DNA of 35,033 nt, taken from an uncultured Bacilli bacterium (GTDB lineage: Bacteria; Bacillota_I; Bacilli_A; RF39; UBA660). The stretch covers positions 1 through 35,033 of the forward strand of contig CANQKN010000006.1 of assembly GCA_947624515.1 (NCBI GenBank), given 5' to 3'. The translations under genes were made by a program, and so were the position numbers. Positions 7,640-16,096 of the stretch are shown here, piece after piece. Numbering within the stretch: the first letter of the stretch is position 1; the number at the start of each line of letters is the position of its first letter. Under the pieces are notes generated by a model. It worked only from the letters and a program-made list of their open reading frames with translations, was not told the origin of the DNA and did not search any database.

Positions 7640-7657
7640 ATGGTTAGGTGATAAAAG

Positions 7658-9295
7658 ATGCGACGCAAGAAATTAAGAATCAACAATTATATGGAAGGTG
7701 CTTTTATTGCAACTCTAGGTATCGTTATTTCCAAAATTTTAGGAATGATTTATGTAATCCCTTTTTATTCTATTATTGGAGAGCAGGGGGGAGCATTATA
7801 TGGTTATGCTTATAATATCTATTCTATTTTTTTAGGAATTTCTTCTGCCGGAATTCCGTTAGCAATTAGTAAGATTGTAAGTGAATATAATACTTTAGAA
7901 TTGTATGAATCCAAAGAAAAGGTTTTTAAAATTGCTCGAATAGTATTAAGTACTTTAGGTATTATTTGTTTTCTTGTATTAGTGATTTTTGCTAGAAATA
8001 TTGCGACTATGATTATTGGTAATATTCAAGGTGGTAATTCGATTGAAGATATTGTTTATGTTATTCGCGTAATTGCTGTTAGTATTTTAGTTGTTCCTAT
8101 TTTAAGTGTTTATCGTGGATATTTACAGGGACATCGTTTTATGGAGCCTACTTCTGTTAGTCAAGTTTTGGAACAAATTATTCGTGTTACTATTATTATT
8201 GTTGGCAGTTTCTTAGCAATTAAAATTTTCCATTTAGAATTAAAACAAGCTGTTGGTATTGCGTTATTTGGTGCGACAGTTGGTGCAGTATTTTCTACTC
8301 TTTATTTAGTTAGGAAAGTTGCTAAAAATAAAGAAGTTTTAAAAAATCATCCTAAAGAAGCTGTTGTTAAAACAACTAAAGAAATTATTTGGCAAATTCT
8401 CATCTATGCTTTTCCTTTTATCTTTAGTGATGTTTGCAAATCACTATATAATTCTGTCGATACATTTTTTGTAGTTAAGACTTTAGTTAATGATTTAGGG
8501 TATCGTGTAACAGATGCTGAAGCTATCATGGGATTTATTTCTACATGGGGTAATAAATTAAATATGATCGTGATTGCGATTGGAACTGGATTTATGGCAA
8601 GTTTGATTCCTAACTTAACGATTAGTTTAGTCAAAAAAGATAAAAAAGATATTAATCATAAAATTAATAAAACTTTACAAATATTAGTTATGATTACTTT
8701 GCCAATGACAGTAGGATTAAGTTTTTTAGCAAAACCAGTTTGGAATATTTTCTATGGAGCAAGTTATTATGGACCTAGAGTATTTGCCTTTTCTATTTTT
8801 ACAGCTTTTGTAACAGTTTTATTAAGTACAGCAACTACTACTTTATTAACTTTAAAAGAATATAAAGTGTTATTTATTAATTTAATTTTAGGATTATTGA
8901 TCAATGCTATTTTTGATGTACCTCTTATGCGTTTATTAGCAGCAATTGGCTTACCTGGTTATTATGGTGCTACTTTATCTACCATTTTAGGAAATACTTT
9001 TTCTATATTAGCAACTTTCCTTTATTTAGGTAAAAAGTATGAAATTCATTTTAAAGAAACAATAAAAGTTATCTTAAAAGTAGTTTTATCTGTTATTTTA
9101 ATGTATTTTGGTTTAATGCTAGTAAAAGTTGTGATTCCATTCCCAACAAGTAGAATTTTCTCTTTTATTATTATTTGTATCTATGCTCTCATTGGTGCTG
9201 GCATTTACTATTTATGTTTAAAGCAATTTCATTTACTCGATACCGTATTAGAAAAGGATTTTTTGTTAAAAATAAAAAAGAAATTGAAGAGGTGA
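7658..9295 (+). CDS. murJ: MurJ/YtgP-type lipid II flippase
   Basis: Moves lipid-linked peptidoglycan precursor across the membrane. The 545-residue protein has many hydrophobic segments spread over its length, as in the 14-helix MOP/MATE-type flippases, and matches the length of Bacillus YtgP (MurJ). Typical features are the N-terminal GAFIATLGIVISKILGMIYVIPFY, the YGYAYNIYSIFLGISSAGIPLAISK segment and the YRGYLQGHRFMEPTSVSQVLEQ loop (about 148-170). SpoVB is a close relative and cannot be fully excluded, but the following FemABX genes favour a role with lipid II. AGGTGAT precedes the ATG. The stop TGA lies 4 bases before the next gene, so all five genes probably form one operon. Confidence 0.85.
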   Translation: MRRKKLRINNYMEGAFIATLGIVISKILGMIYVIPFYSIIGEQGGALYGYAYNIYSIFLGISSAGIPLAISKIVSEYNTLELYESKEKVFKIARIVLSTLGIICFLVLVIFARNIATMIIGNIQGGNSIEDIVYVIRVIAVSILVVPILSVYRGYLQGHRFMEPTSVSQVLEQIIRVTIIIVGSFLAIKIFHLELKQAVGIALFGATVGAVFSTLYLVRKVAKNKEVLKNHPKEAVVKTTKEIIWQILIYAFPFIFSDVCKSLYNSVDTFFVVKTLVNDLGYRVTDAEAIMGFISTWGNKLNMIVIAIGTGFMASLIPNLTISLVKKDKKDINHKINKTLQILVMITLPMTVGLSFLAKPVWNIFYGASYYGPRVFAFSIFTAFVTVLLSTATTTLLTLKEYKVLFINLILGLLINAIFDVPLMRLLAAIGLPGYYGATLSTILGNTFSILATFLYLGKKYEIHFKETIKVILKVVLSVILMYFGLMLVKVVIPFPTSRIFSFIIICIYALIGAGIYYLCLKQFHLLDTVLEKDFLLKIKKKLKR

Positions 9296-9299
9296 CGCT

Positions 9300-10568
9300 A
9301 TGAAATTCGAAATATTAACAGAGGAACAATTTAATACTTTTGCAAAGAGCCATGAACAAGCTAGTTTTTTTCAAACAGCAGAGACTGCTAAATTAAGAAG
9401 TATTTATGGTAGTAAGATTCATTTTGTAGGAGTTACTAAAAATAAAAAAATTATTGCAGCTAGTATGTTAACAGAAACTACCACTTTTCGAGGAAAGAAA
9501 ACTTTTTATGCACCTCGGGGTTTCTTATTAGACTATCATAATTATGAAGTACTAGAGTTCTTTGTTACCAATTTAAAAGCTTATTTAAAGGATAAGAATC
9601 CCTTACAAATCAAAATTGATCCCAATGTTATTTATCGTGTTCATGCCAATGATGGTAGTATTATAGAAGAAAATGGTTGTGATCATGAAACTCTTGAAAA
9701 TTTAAAAAAAGTAGGATTTTATCATTATGGATTTAATACGGATTTTATCTATACTCAATCTAGGTGGAATGTAAGATTAGAATTAGATAAAGATTATGAA
9801 AAATTAAAAAAAGGCTTTTCGAAAAGTACGAGGAAAAACATAGAATCTACTTATAAAAAAGGTGTTAGAGTCAGAAAAGGTACTTTTGAAGATTTAGAGT
9901 CTATGGAAGAAATTTTAATTAAGACTGCTGAAAGAAAGCATTTTGAAGCAAGAAGTCTAGAATACTATCAAAATATGTATCAGTGTCTAGGTAGTTTAAT
10001 GAATATTTATATTGCTTATTTGGATAGTGATATTTACTTAAACAGTACTATGGAATTATTAAAAGAAGAAAAACAGCATCATCAAGAAATTTTAGATAAA
10101 ATGGAAAAAGATATGGTAGGTAGTAAATTAATTCATCAAAAAGAAACTTCCGAACATCTTTTGGAAAAATTAGAACTAGAGGTGAAAGAGGCTAAACAAT
10201 TTCAGAAGGATTATCCACAAGGTAAAAATATCGGAGTTTTAATTTCTTTAGAATCTGGTTTAGAATATATTACATTATATAGTGGTATTTTAGTTGAGTA
10301 TAAAAAGTTTACTCCTAAGTATTTAATGTATGATGCACATATTCGTGATGCTTATGAGAAAAAAATAAAGTATGTTAATTTTTATGGAATATCTGGTATT
10401 TTTGATCCTAAAGATAAGGATTATGGAATGTTTGAATTTAAAAGAGGATTTGGTGGAAATGTAGTTGAATTAATTGGAGAATTTTCTTATCCACTTAGTC
10501 CGTACTATCATATTTATATCTTTTTAAGAAATATAAAAAGAAAAATATATAATTTAAGAAATAAGTAG
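9300..10568 (+). CDS. FemABX peptidoglycan bridge aminoacyltransferase, copy 1
   Basis: Expected to transfer an amino acid from aminoacyl-tRNA to the peptide of lipid II, building the interpeptide bridge. At 422 residues it has the FemA-type double-GNAT layout: N-terminal QFNTFAKSHEQASFFQT, strand YAPRGFLLDYHNYE (70-83), a charged two-helix arm (about 250-303) like the tRNA-synthetase-like arm of FemA, and the C-terminal GISGIFDPKDKDYGMFEFKRGFGGN followed by VVELIGEF. The ATG follows GAGGTGACGCT. It is the second gene of the murJ operon. The amino acid added cannot be told from sequence. Confidence 0.9.
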   Translation: MKFEILTEEQFNTFAKSHEQASFFQTAETAKLRSIYGSKIHFVGVTKNKKIIAASMLTETTTFRGKKTFYAPRGFLLDYHNYEVLEFFVTNLKAYLKDKNPLQIKIDPNVIYRVHANDGSIIEENGCDHETLENLKKVGFYHYGFNTDFIYTQSRWNVRLELDKDYEKLKKGFSKSTRKNIESTYKKGVRVRKGTFEDLESMEEILIKTAERKHFEARSLEYYQNMYQCLGSLMNIYIAYLDSDIYLNSTMELLKEEKQHHQEILDKMEKDMVGSKLIHQKETSEHLLEKLELEVKEAKQFQKDYPQGKNIGVLISLESGLEYITLYSGILVEYKKFTPKYLMYDAHIRDAYEKKIKYVNFYGISGIFDPKDKDYGMFEFKRGFGGNVVELIGEFSYPLSPYYHIYIFLRNIKRKIYNLRNK

Positions 10569-10576
10569 GTGATATC

Positions 10577-11818
10577 ATGGAGATTTTAGAAAATATTGAG
10601 GAAAAAGAATATACAGATTTTGTATCTCATCACTCTATGAGTCATTTTTTAAAATCATATGAATGGGGACAAGTTTCTAAATCTCGTGGCTTGATTCCAT
10701 ATTATGTAGGAATTAGGAAAAAACAAAAGTTAGTAGCCTGTGCTCTTTTACTAAAAAAAGAATTACCGTTTGGATACTCTTATTTTTATATTCCTAGAGG
10801 GTATACCATTGATTATACTAATTATTCTTTATTAAAAGAATTTACGGAAGCAATCAAAGAATTTACCAAAAAACAGAAATCGCTATTTTTTCGGATTGAT
10901 CCAGATATTTATTTGCATCATATTAATTCTGAAGCAGAGGTAATTGATGATCAAGATAATCATTATGAATTAGTAAAAGAACTTACTAATATTGGTTTTA
11001 AAAGAAGAAAACTAACTAAGTACTTTGAAACTATGCAACCACGGTTTACTTTTCGTGTTGATGTAACACCATCTATGGAAGAAATTAGAAAACGCTATAG
11101 TAAAAGTGTTATTCGTTGGATAAAATTAGCGGATAAGTACCAAGTAGAAGTTAATATTGGAAATCAGGAAGATGTGAAAGAATTCGTAAGACTCATGAAA
11201 TTAACAGAAAAAAGACAGAATTTTTTCTCTCATGAATATTCTTTCTATCAAGAATTTTATGATTTATTTCATGAGAAAGGGTATGTTGATTTACTTTATG
11301 CAACAGTAGATAATCAAAAAGTGTTAGAAGTAGTTAATCAAGAACTTATCAGTATTGAAGATGAAAAAGAAGAAAATAAAGAACGCTATCAAAAATTACT
11401 CATGATGAAAACTCATTTTGAGTCCTTAGATTCTTCTAAAAGACAAGTAGTAAGTGCTTACTTTAATGTAAATTATGGGAATAAAAGCTGGTATCTATAT
11501 GGTGCTAATGATATGGATTATAAACTTACTTATGCTAACTATAAATTATTTGATTTTCAAATAGAACATGCGCATCGTAAAAACAAGGAAATTTTTGATG
11601 AATTTGGTACAGTTGGAAATCCTCATACAACTAAAAGTATTGGTGGACTTCATGAATTTAAAAAGAAATTTGGAGGAGAATACACTGAATTTATTGGAGA
11701 ATTTGATTACATTACCAATTCTTTGATGTATTTTGTATTTATGAAATTGATACCACTTTATCGAAAACCATTAAAATGGCTTCGCCATATCAAAGTTCAT
11801 TTTCAGAAAGGAGCTTAG
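10577..11818 (+). CDS. FemABX aminoacyltransferase, copy 2 (most divergent)
   Basis: Same family and role as its neighbours, 413 residues. It keeps the N-terminal SHFLKSYEWGQVSK, the FYIPRGYTIDYTNY strand and the C-terminal LHEFKKKFGGEYTEFIGEFDY. It differs from the other three in a shorter charged arm (about 255-290) and a rewritten segment, NVNYGNKSWYLYGANDMDY and GTVGNPHTTKSIGGL, where the others have the YxFYGIxG strand. This points to a different acceptor or amino acid, possibly a MurM/FemX-like first step or a branching step; that is inference. It starts 8 bases after copy 1, with GGTGAT as ribosome site. Confidence 0.88.
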   Translation: MEILENIEEKEYTDFVSHHSMSHFLKSYEWGQVSKSRGLIPYYVGIRKKQKLVACALLLKKELPFGYSYFYIPRGYTIDYTNYSLLKEFTEAIKEFTKKQKSLFFRIDPDIYLHHINSEAEVIDDQDNHYELVKELTNIGFKRRKLTKYFETMQPRFTFRVDVTPSMEEIRKRYSKSVIRWIKLADKYQVEVNIGNQEDVKEFVRLMKLTEKRQNFFSHEYSFYQEFYDLFHEKGYVDLLYATVDNQKVLEVVNQELISIEDEKEENKERYQKLLMMKTHFESLDSSKRQVVSAYFNVNYGNKSWYLYGANDMDYKLTYANYKLFDFQIEHAHRKNKEIFDEFGTVGNPHTTKSIGGLHEFKKKFGGEYTEFIGEFDYITNSLMYFVFMKLIPLYRKPLKWLRHIKVHFQKGA

Positions 11819-11819
11819 T

Positions 11820-13112
11820 ATGAAACTAGAAAAAATAACAGAATCTGAATTTTCTAATTTTGCTTACCAACATCCTCTTTTTAGTTTTCATCAAACGAAA
11901 GAATGGGGAGAATTAAAAAAACAGAATGGTTGGGAATATGAATTTGTTGGATATAAAGAGAAACAAAAGATAATTGCAGGAGCTATTCTTTTATCTAAGA
12001 AAACACCAATTGGGAAAAAAATTTTTTATTCACCTAGGGGTTTTTTATTGGATTATGAAAATCAAAAATTATTGGAAACATTCACACGGGAGATGAAAGA
12101 ATATATTAGAAAAGAAAATGGTTTCTTTATTAAAATTGATCCTTATCTAATTTATAAACAAAGAGATATGAATGGTGATATTGTAGAAGGAGGAATCGAT
12201 CACTCCCAAGTGGTTGAAAATTTAAAGAAATTAGGGTACAAGCATTATGGATTTAATCTTACTTTTGGAAGTGAACTTCAGCCTAGATGGATTTATGTTT
12301 TAGATTTAAAGGGAAAAGATGAAGATACTGTTTTTCAAAACTTTTCTAGTGATACTAAAAGATATATTCATCGTGCTATTAAAAATGGTTTAGAAATAGA
12401 GGAGGTAACTTTAGAAAATTTAAAAGATTTTACAGGTATTATGGAACATACTTCTAAAAGAAGAGGCTTTATTAATAGACCTTATTCGTATTATCAAAAT
12501 ATGTTAGAAATACTAGGTAAAAATGTTAAAATATTAAGTTGCTTTTTAGATACTAATCAAGCTTTAGAAAAAGTAAGAGAAGAGAAAAAGGTCTTGGTGC
12601 AGGAAGTGAATGATGCCAAAATTCATATGGAGGAATCTGGTAGTAAGAAAAGTAAAGATCATTTTAAAACAAAACAAACAGAATTAGAAAAACTAGAAAA
12701 AAAGGAACAAGAATTTTTAGAATTAAAAGAAAACCATGGTGATAAAATTATTATGGCAAGTTCGATGTTCTTATTATTTGGACATGAGGTTTTGTATTTA
12801 TATAGTGGATCTTATGAAGAATTTATGAAATATAATGCTCAATATTTGATTCAATGGGAAATCATACAATATGCCATCAAAAATGGTTATGATCGATATA
12901 ATTTTTATGGAATCGAGGGTAATTTTCAGAAAGAAAATAATGATACTTATGGAATTTATGAATTTAAAAAAGGTTTTGATGGTAATGTAGAAGAGTTTAT
13001 TGGGGAGTTTGACTTAGTAATTAGTAAATTCTATTATTATTTATATAAGCTTTTATTTAAAGTCTATCGTGGTATGAAACATTTATTATTTAAATTAAAA
13101 GGAGGAAAATAG
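11820..13112 (+). CDS. FemABX aminoacyltransferase, copy 3
   Basis: 430 residues with the full FemABX pattern: FSFHQTKEWGELKKQNGWEYEF near the N-terminus, YSPRGFLLDYE (about 70-80), a long charged coiled arm (about 245-305, with LEKVREEKKVLVQEV and KTKQTELEKLEKKEQEF) and the final YNFYGIEGNF ... YGIYEFKKGFDGNVEEFIGEFD. It is most like copies 1 and 4. The start lies one base after the copy 2 stop; the ribosome site AAAGGAG is inside the end of copy 2, so translation is probably coupled. KGFDG replaces the usual KGFGG. Confidence 0.9.
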   Translation: MKLEKITESEFSNFAYQHPLFSFHQTKEWGELKKQNGWEYEFVGYKEKQKIIAGAILLSKKTPIGKKIFYSPRGFLLDYENQKLLETFTREMKEYIRKENGFFIKIDPYLIYKQRDMNGDIVEGGIDHSQVVENLKKLGYKHYGFNLTFGSELQPRWIYVLDLKGKDEDTVFQNFSSDTKRYIHRAIKNGLEIEEVTLENLKDFTGIMEHTSKRRGFINRPYSYYQNMLEILGKNVKILSCFLDTNQALEKVREEKKVLVQEVNDAKIHMEESGSKKSKDHFKTKQTELEKLEKKEQEFLELKENHGDKIIMASSMFLLFGHEVLYLYSGSYEEFMKYNAQYLIQWEIIQYAIKNGYDRYNFYGIEGNFQKENNDTYGIYEFKKGFDGNVEEFIGEFDLVISKFYYYLYKLLFKVYRGMKHLLFKLKGGK

Positions 13113-13113
13113 A

Positions 13114-14403
13114 ATGGAACTACAACAGTTAACAGAAGAAGAATTTAAAAAATTTGCCTATCATCATGAACAAGCTTCCTTTTTACAAACGATTGGTTGG
13201 GGAAAATTAAAGGAAGATAATGGTTGGAAATGTGAATTTGTTGGCTTAGAAAAAAATAAAAAAATCATTGCTGGTACGATGTTACTTTCTAAAATGACTC
13301 CTATTAAGAAAAAAATGTTTTATGCTCCTCATGGTTTTTTATTAGATTATACTAATTTTGAATTATTGGATGAATTTGTATCTCTTATGAAAGATTATGT
13401 AAAGAAAAATAATGGTATCTTCTTTAAGATTGATCCTTATGTTATGTTGGTAGAAAGAGATATTGATGGTAAAAAAGTAGAAAATGGTATTGACCATACT
13501 GAAGTTTATCAACATTTAAAAAAGTTAGGATTTGTGGAAATCAATGGTAAAGTAACAGAACAGACGCTACAAGGAAAATGGATCTATTGGATTGATATTA
13601 ATGGAAAATCCTTAGAAGAAATTATGACTCCTAAAATCCGTCAAGTGATGAAAAAGAATGAAAAAAATGGTGTTTATGTGCGTGAAGGAAGTTATGATGA
13701 ATTAGATAAATTTAAGAAGATTATGGATCATATTAGTAATCGTCGTGAATTCTTAAGTAGATCTTTAAAATATTATCAAGAAATGTATCAGGCTTTACAC
13801 AAAGAGGGAATTTGTAAATTGTATTTTGCTGAATTAAATTTAAAAGAACAGTTAGAGGCTTGTAAGAAAGAATGGGAAGAATTAAATACTGAATATCAAG
13901 CTAAAGAACAGGATTTTAAAGATGGCAAAATTACCGTTAATGAGAAAAAATTTAGAGTAAGACAGAATGAATTAAAAAACGCTATTACTCGTTTAGAAAA
14001 GAGTATTAGCGAATATGAGCCTCTTTATCAAGAACATGGCGATGTTTTAACTTTAGCTGGTATTATGTATATGATTCATGGTAATGAAGTATTATCATTT
14101 ATTGGTGGAGGCTATAGTGATTATTTAGAACTTCAACCTGCCTATTCTATTCACTATGAAATGATTAAATATGCAGTTGAAAATCATTATCGTTACTATA
14201 ATTTCTATGGAATATCAGGTAATTTAGTAGAAAGTGATCCCATGTATGGCGTATATCAGTTTAAACGTGGATTTGGTGGTCAGGTGGTAGAATTAATGGG
14301 AGAATTTGATTATCCAGTTAGTCCATTTTATTATCGAATTTATCGTATTAGTTATGATATTATTCATAAATTAAAAAAGATAAAAACGAAATTACATTTA
14401 TAA
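13114..14403 (+). CDS. FemABX aminoacyltransferase, copy 4
   Basis: 429 residues, last gene of the murJ operon. It shows ASFLQTIGWGKLKEDNGWKCEF, YAPHGFLLDYTNFE (APHG where copies 1 and 3 have PRG), a charged helical arm (about 240-300) and the C-terminal YNFYGISGNL ... YGVYQFKRGFGGQVVELMGEFDYP. It starts one base after copy 3, with AGGAGG just inside that gene's end. The operon ends at the bidirectional terminator at 14417. Four such enzymes behind a flippase suggest stepwise addition of several bridge residues; which copy adds which residue is unknown. Confidence 0.9.
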   Translation: MELQQLTEEEFKKFAYHHEQASFLQTIGWGKLKEDNGWKCEFVGLEKNKKIIAGTMLLSKMTPIKKKMFYAPHGFLLDYTNFELLDEFVSLMKDYVKKNNGIFFKIDPYVMLVERDIDGKKVENGIDHTEVYQHLKKLGFVEINGKVTEQTLQGKWIYWIDINGKSLEEIMTPKIRQVMKKNEKNGVYVREGSYDELDKFKKIMDHISNRREFLSRSLKYYQEMYQALHKEGICKLYFAELNLKEQLEACKKEWEELNTEYQAKEQDFKDGKITVNEKKFRVRQNELKNAITRLEKSISEYEPLYQEHGDVLTLAGIMYMIHGNEVLSFIGGGYSDYLELQPAYSIHYEMIKYAVENHYRYYNFYGISGNLVESDPMYGVYQFKRGFGGQVVELMGEFDYPVSPFYYRIYRISYDIIHKLKKIKTKLHL

Positions 14404-14416
14404 AGTAGAATTATTT

Positions 14417-14452
14417 AAAAAAAGAAAAATCAAATAACGGTTTTTCTTTTTT
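14417..14452. terminator. Bidirectional terminator after the FemABX operon
   Basis: An A-rich arm with AAAAAAGAAAAA (about 14418-14429) pairs with TTTTTCTTTTTT (14441-14452) across an 11-base loop. It serves the FemABX operon and the reverse-strand small gene, whose stop codon begins in it. Confidence 0.7.
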
Positions 14453-14669
14453 ACATCATATTATAAGTGTTTGGTTGATAATTAGAAGTATAGTTATCAT
14501 TATATGGATTAGAACTATTTTCGAGTTTTTCTACTTTTCTTTTTAAGCGGTTTACTTCTTTTTCGAGATTATATACTCGATTTTCCAAATTTCTAATATC
14601 TTGACTGTAATTATCATTTGGTATATTCATTCCATTTGGTAACATAAATGGTGGTATATTATTGTACAT
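14451..14669 (-). CDS. Small coiled-coil protein, 72 residues
   Basis: Not recognised. A central heptad-like helix (about 24-52: IRNLENRVYNLEKEVNRLKRKVEKLEN) is flanked by Asn/Tyr/Pro-rich ends (MYNNIPPFMLPNGMNIPND; NPYNDNYTSNYQPNTYNMM). A coiled coil with such tails suits an assembling structural protein and resembles the style of small spore-coat proteins, but that is only a guess. The ATG at 14669 has a strong reverse-strand AAAGGAG. It is transcribed divergently from trmB, with overlapping -10 candidates around 14693-14709. Confidence 0.7.
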   Translation of the reverse strand: MYNNIPPFMLPNGMNIPNDNYSQDIRNLENRVYNLEKEVNRLKRKVEKLENSSNPYNDNYTSNYQPNTYNMM

Positions 14670-14724
14670 AAGACATCTCCTTTATTTATTTTATTATATG
14701 TTATATAATAGTTTTGGTGATATT

Positions 14725-15366
14725 ATGCGACTTAGAAATGTCAAAAATAAGCAACAGATTATAGATTCTTCTTCTTATCTAATTTCTAATCCAGAAGATT
14801 TTTCTGGTAAATGGAAAGATGTATTTCAAAATTCTAATCCAATTCATATAGAAATTGGTACTGGAAAAGGTAAATTTATTATTGAAAAAGCTGTTCGATA
14901 TCCACATATTAATTTTATTGGAATTGAACGCTATGATAGTGTTATTGCCAGATGCTTACAAAAAATACCGGAAGGTTTATCTAATTTGAAAATGATTCGT
15001 ATGAATGCTTTAGAAATAGATCAAGTTTTTTGTCATGAAATTGATACTATTTATTTAAATTTTTCAGATCCATGGCCTAAAAAAAGATGGTACAAGAGAA
15101 GATTAACGAGTCCTGTTTTTCTAGAAAAATATGATTATCTGTTTCAAAATGAATGTAAAATTATTCAAAAAACGGATAATTCATCTTTATTTGAATATTC
15201 TATTTGTTCTCTTAGTCAATATGGTTACACTATCGAAGAAATCTCTTTTAATCTACATCATTCTGAAATTTTAGATAATATCACAACAGAATATGAGGAA
15301 AAATTTTCTAAGAAGGGAAATCCTATTTATTATTTAGTTGCAACTAAGAAAATTAAAATAAAGTAA
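14725..15366 (+). CDS. trmB: tRNA (guanine-N7-)-methyltransferase
   Basis: Methylates N7 of G46 in tRNA using S-adenosylmethionine. With the start at 14725 (MRLRNVKNKQQIID) the protein has 213 residues, the usual TrmB length. An upstream in-frame ATG at 14662 would add 21 poorly conserved residues, whereas GGTGAT sits correctly before 14725. Diagnostic motifs are the SAM loop EIGTGKGKF (43-51), GIERY (66-70) and NFSDPWPKKRWYKRRL (112-127), with the DPWPK signature. The gene is monocistronic or reads into the lipoprotein operon; a promoter lies between. Confidence 0.95.
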   Translation: MRLRNVKNKQQIIDSSSYLISNPEDFSGKWKDVFQNSNPIHIEIGTGKGKFIIEKAVRYPHINFIGIERYDSVIARCLQKIPEGLSNLKMIRMNALEIDQVFCHEIDTIYLNFSDPWPKKRWYKRRLTSPVFLEKYDYLFQNECKIIQKTDNSSLFEYSICSLSQYGYTIEEISFNLHHSEILDNITTEYEEKFSKKGNPIYYLVATKKIKIK

Positions 15367-15395
15367 AAAATATTTTTCTTTCTTTAATTATTTGG

Positions 15396-15401
15396 TATAA
15401 T
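15396..15401 (+). promoter_or_regulatory. -10 element of the lipoprotein operon
   Basis: TATAAT in the context TTTGGTATAATATT, 20 bases before the start codon; the -35 region (about 15373-15378) is only T-rich. Confidence 0.5.
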
Positions 15402-15421
15402 ATTAATAGAGTAGGTGAAAT

Positions 15422-16084
15422 ATGAAGAAATTATTGCTTATAAGTTGTATGATTTTACTTTTAAGTGGGTGTTCTTTCGTATATGTTAATGAACAATCAA
15501 TAGATGAAATTGTGAATTCTATTTTAGTTGATAACCATTCAAATTTAAAATCTGCATCTTTTGATGGATATTCCTACTTTTTGCCACAAGGAGTAAATCT
15601 ACATACAAATGATTCTGGTAATTCTATTCTTTATTATAATCATCAAAAAATGTATTTATATGTGGATATTGTTTCTTACTATCATCATGTAGATAGCAAT
15701 TACCAAGAAAATTCAGATAGTTATTATTCACTAGCCATTAACAAAAATGGAAATAAAGGTTATATTGAAATTACACAGATTTCTGACCGTTATTTTGTAG
15801 AATTTATGTATCATTATAGCAAAATTGAAGCTTATGTTAACAAAACAGATCTTAATAAAACTATTACTGTTATGGCTTATATTTTAAATAGTATCCAGTT
15901 TCATGATTCTGTTTTAGAGTCTTTAATTGGTAATAATTTATTAAACTATTCTGAAGAACAATTTAATATTTTTAAACCCAATAGTGGTAATAGTGATTTC
16001 TTAGATTATATTGAACAGTATGATGATGGAAGAACTGGTAGTAAAAATGAAGATATTTTTGAATTAGAAGATAATTTAGAGTGA
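15422..16084 (+). CDS. Predicted lipoprotein, 220 residues
   Basis: Not recognised beyond its export signal. MKKLLLISCMILLLSGC is a type II signal peptide with lipobox LSGC and Cys17 as the lipid-modified residue, so the mature protein should sit on the outer face of the membrane. The mature part has beta-rich, Tyr/Ser/Asn-rich stretches (YLYVDIVSYYHHVDSNYQ) and an acidic C-terminus (KNEDIFELEDNLE). AGGTGAAAT precedes the ATG. It leads a four-gene cluster ending with the YtxH gene; the following gene starts about 12 bases after its stop. Confidence 0.8.
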   Translation: MKKLLLISCMILLLSGCSFVYVNEQSIDEIVNSILVDNHSNLKSASFDGYSYFLPQGVNLHTNDSGNSILYYNHQKMYLYVDIVSYYHHVDSNYQENSDSYYSLAINKNGNKGYIEITQISDRYFVEFMYHYSKIEAYVNKTDLNKTITVMAYILNSIQFHDSVLESLIGNNLLNYSEEQFNIFKPNSGNSDFLDYIEQYDDGRTGSKNEDIFELEDNLE

Positions 16085-16096
16085 GGAATGATATAT

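Larger units (their letters stand above)
7432..7657. other. Intergenic stretch without a recognisable gene
   Basis: With the remnant before it, this makes a gap of about 350 bases between the surface-protein gene and murJ. I see no convincing reading frame in 7432-7657. It contains a short palindrome (AGTGTAACACT near 7543), a strong terminator at 7567-7591 and an extended -10 (TGGTAAAAT, 7631-7639) before murJ. A terminator this far from any stop codon suggests a small untranslated transcript could end there, but no known RNA was recognised. Confidence 0.5.
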
